The notes under the pieces were generated by a model. It made no database searches. It had not been told where the DNA came from and worked only from the letters and a program-made list of their open reading frames with translations. The position numbers and the translations under genes were made by a program. DNA of 34,116 nucleotides from CAYXWH01 sp964468755 (lineage in GTDB: Bacteria; Chloroflexota; Dehalococcoidia; Dehalococcoidales; RBG-16-60-22): NCBI GenBank assembly GCA_964468755.1, contig CAYXWH010000010.1, positions 1 to 34,116 of the forward strand. The letters run 5' to 3'. Positions 32,584-34,116 of this stretch are shown piece after piece. How positions within the stretch are numbered: position 1 is the stretch's first letter; each line of letters opens with the position of its first letter.

Positions 32584-33879
32584 ATGGCTGATAACTCCGG
32601 ACGTGTGGTGATAATTGGCTTGGACGGCATGCCATACGGTTTGATACGTGACCTCGCGGAAAGCGGGGTGATGAGCAATACCTGGGAGATTATTAACCGG
32701 GGGGTTTTCCGGCCGATGCAGTCGTCAATCCCTGAAATCTCCTCGGTGTCCTGGGCTTCGATTATTACTGGAGCTACTCCGGGACATCACAGCATATACG
32801 GTTTTACCGATGTCCATCCCGGCACCTACCGCATGCACTTTCCCAATTATGATGACCTCAGGGTATCCCCCTTCTGGAAGCGTGATAACATCGGCCGTTC
32901 GGTTATCATCAATGTCCCGTTTACCTTTCCGGCGTATAGTCTGGACGGGGTGCTCATCTCCGGATTTGTTGCCCTGGACCTGGAGCGCGCCACCTATCCG
33001 CAATCGCTTATTCCCAGGCTCCAAGAGATGGACTACCGGATTGATGTTGATTCCAGCAAGGGGCACCAGTCGATGGACTTGTTCCTTGCCGATCTGGACA
33101 AGACCCTCCATGCCCGTATTGCCGCCTATCGCTATCTGTGGGACAAGGAGGACTGGAAGACGTTTATGCTCGTTTTCACCGGTACCGACCGACTGGGACA
33201 TTTTCTGTGGGATGCCTATGAAGATGAAACGCATAAGCACCACGCTGCTTTTTTGGACCACCTCCATCAGATAGATGAGGTTATCGGTGAAATCAGAAGC
33301 CGGATGAACGATGACGAATCAATGATACTGCTTTCCGACCATGGCATGGAATTGTCGACTGCTGATGTCCAGGTAAACTTTTTGCTGAGCCAGGAGGGCT
33401 ATCTGAAATTCAAGAACAGTCCTCCGCGGAGCCTGGCTGACATTGGCCCCGGTACCAGAGCTTTCGCACTGGACCCGGGACGGATTTATATCAATGAAAA
33501 AGGCAGATATCCCGGGGGAGAAGTCAGCCCGGAAGACAGGAGCAGGCTGATTGATGAACTGAAGAATTGCTTTGAGTCCCTGGAAGTGGATGGCAAAAAA
33601 GCGGTAGACCGCATTTATCTCCGGGAAGAAATCTATGAAGGCCCGCATTTTGATAGTGCCCCGGATATGGTGCTGATGTCCAGCCAGGGTATTAACTTCA
33701 AGGCAGGACTGAGGGCGAGCCGGCTTTACGGGAAGGGCGTATTTACCGGAAAACATAGCCAGCCGGACGCCTTTTTCCTGACCAGTAACCCCAGCGAAGA
33801 GATACTGCCGGATGAAATTTGTGTCTCGGATATAGTTGACATAATGGATAAGACACGAGAGATAGCGGAGAAAGGATAA
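32584..33879 (+). CDS. Alkaline-phosphatase-superfamily phosphodiesterase/nucleotide pyrophosphatase-like protein
   Basis: A 431-residue metal-dependent hydrolase of the type I phosphodiesterase/phosphomutase-like group (PF01663). Metal ligands appear in order: D14 in IGLDGM, D202 and H206 in TDRLGH, D252 and H253 in LSDHGM, and a late histidine in GKHSQPDAFF. The nucleophile region SVSWASIITGATPGHHS aligns with the family's T-A-P-A-W-A-S pattern, with S53 in the usual Thr position. There is no signal peptide, so it is probably cytoplasmic. Members of this clade cluster with surface-glycan genes in several phyla; the substrate (nucleotide sugar, phospholipid or phosphoglycan) is unknown. AGGAGG lies 12 bases before the ATG, a rather long gap. 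Confidence 0.88.
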   Translation: MADNSGRVVIIGLDGMPYGLIRDLAESGVMSNTWEIINRGVFRPMQSSIPEISSVSWASIITGATPGHHSIYGFTDVHPGTYRMHFPNYDDLRVSPFWKRDNIGRSVIINVPFTFPAYSLDGVLISGFVALDLERATYPQSLIPRLQEMDYRIDVDSSKGHQSMDLFLADLDKTLHARIAAYRYLWDKEDWKTFMLVFTGTDRLGHFLWDAYEDETHKHHAAFLDHLHQIDEVIGEIRSRMNDDESMILLSDHGMELSTADVQVNFLLSQEGYLKFKNSPPRSLADIGPGTRAFALDPGRIYINEKGRYPGGEVSPEDRSRLIDELKNCFESLEVDGKKAVDRIYLREEIYEGPHFDSAPDMVLMSSQGINFKAGLRASRLYGKGVFTGKHSQPDAFFLTSNPSEEILPDEICVSDIVDIMDKTREIAEKG

Positions 33880-33892
33880 CCAAGGAGGTTTT

Positions 33893-34116
33893 ATGGACTC
33901 GCATAATGCTGATTGTACTTGCTGGAATTGCCCGGCGATAAATCTTGCCGGAAAAGTGGATTTCCGGGCCTGTGGACAGTCCAAAGAGGTGTTTAGTCGG
34001 GGAGAAGACGAGGACTCCGATGCCTATATTGTCGCCGAATGTCACCGGCGACCGGAACTGGGCCTCTATGACCCGATGGGTGTCACCTTCGCCGAATGCC
34101 CGGAGTGGCAACCAAC
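33893..34116 (+). CDS. Cys-rich protein of unknown function, 5' part only
   Basis: An ATG at 33893 with AAGGAGG four bases upstream opens a frame that runs off the right edge (74 codons visible). It lies 13 bases after the phosphatase-superfamily gene, in the same operon. The N-terminus has clustered cysteines (C8, C10, C13 in CTCWNC, then C27), and further Cys occur in AECHRRPE and AECPEW, which suggests metal binding. I do not recognise the family, and the rest is outside the window. Confidence 0.7.
   Translation, partial: MDSHNADCTCWNCPAINLAGKVDFRACGQSKEVFSRGEDEDSDAYIVAECHRRPELGLYDPMGVTFAECPEWQP

Overview
The window looks like a chromosomal segment of an anaerobic, moderately GC-rich bacterium. 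A Chloroflexota lineage of the Dehalococcoidia type is my best guess. The inference rests on three things: a MetF/MetV Wood-Ljungdahl methyl-branch module, an STT3/AglB-type oligosaccharyltransferase in a bacterial setting, and ordinary bacterial promoters (TTGAMM-17 bp-TATAAT-like). No marker gene here fixes the taxonomy.

Layout. (1) 1-1.7 kb: the end of a probable cyclase-family gene, a strong hairpin terminator, a possible gene remnant, a comparatively AT-rich SAM methyltransferase that looks acquired, and tRNA-Val(CAC). (2) 1.7-11.1 kb, all minus strand: an alpha/beta hydrolase, a MoeA-like protein, a PAS-GAF histidine kinase, a NarL-type regulator, and then a tight operon. That operon holds a GltD-ferredoxin-MvhD fusion, MetV, MetF and a double receiver protein. 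The last four genes overlap or nearly touch, so a flavin/Fe-S electron-input protein, the methylenetetrahydrofolate reductase and a signalling protein are probably made together. (3) 11.2-18 kb: carB, an MBL-fold protein and a DAO-type FAD oxidoreductase (plus strand), and a single-chain triple RidA protein (minus strand). (4) 18.3-22.4 kb, plus strand: the STT3/AglB-like oligosaccharyltransferase followed by a second GT-C-like membrane protein. (5) 22.5-32 kb, minus strand: a glycan gene cluster with a GalE-like epimerase, GT2, GDP-mannose 4,6-dehydratase, Fcl-like SDR, cupin, DegT aminotransferase, B12-domain radical SAM protein and two GT4 enzymes. A near-consensus promoter precedes it. (6) 32.2-34.1 kb, plus strand: a small RHH-like protein, an alkaline-phosphatase-superfamily hydrolase and the start of a Cys-rich protein.

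How they may work together. Region 2 suggests a compact methylenetetrahydrofolate reductase complex fed by NAD(P)H through one fused protein, with dedicated two-component signalling. Regions 4 and 5 together suggest a protein N-glycosylation (or other surface glycan) pathway: nucleotide-sugar synthesis, glycan assembly, then transfer by an STT3 enzyme. Both are inferred from domain content and gene order. Several start codons were moved to internal positions that have clear ribosome binding sites, and each case is stated in its entry.
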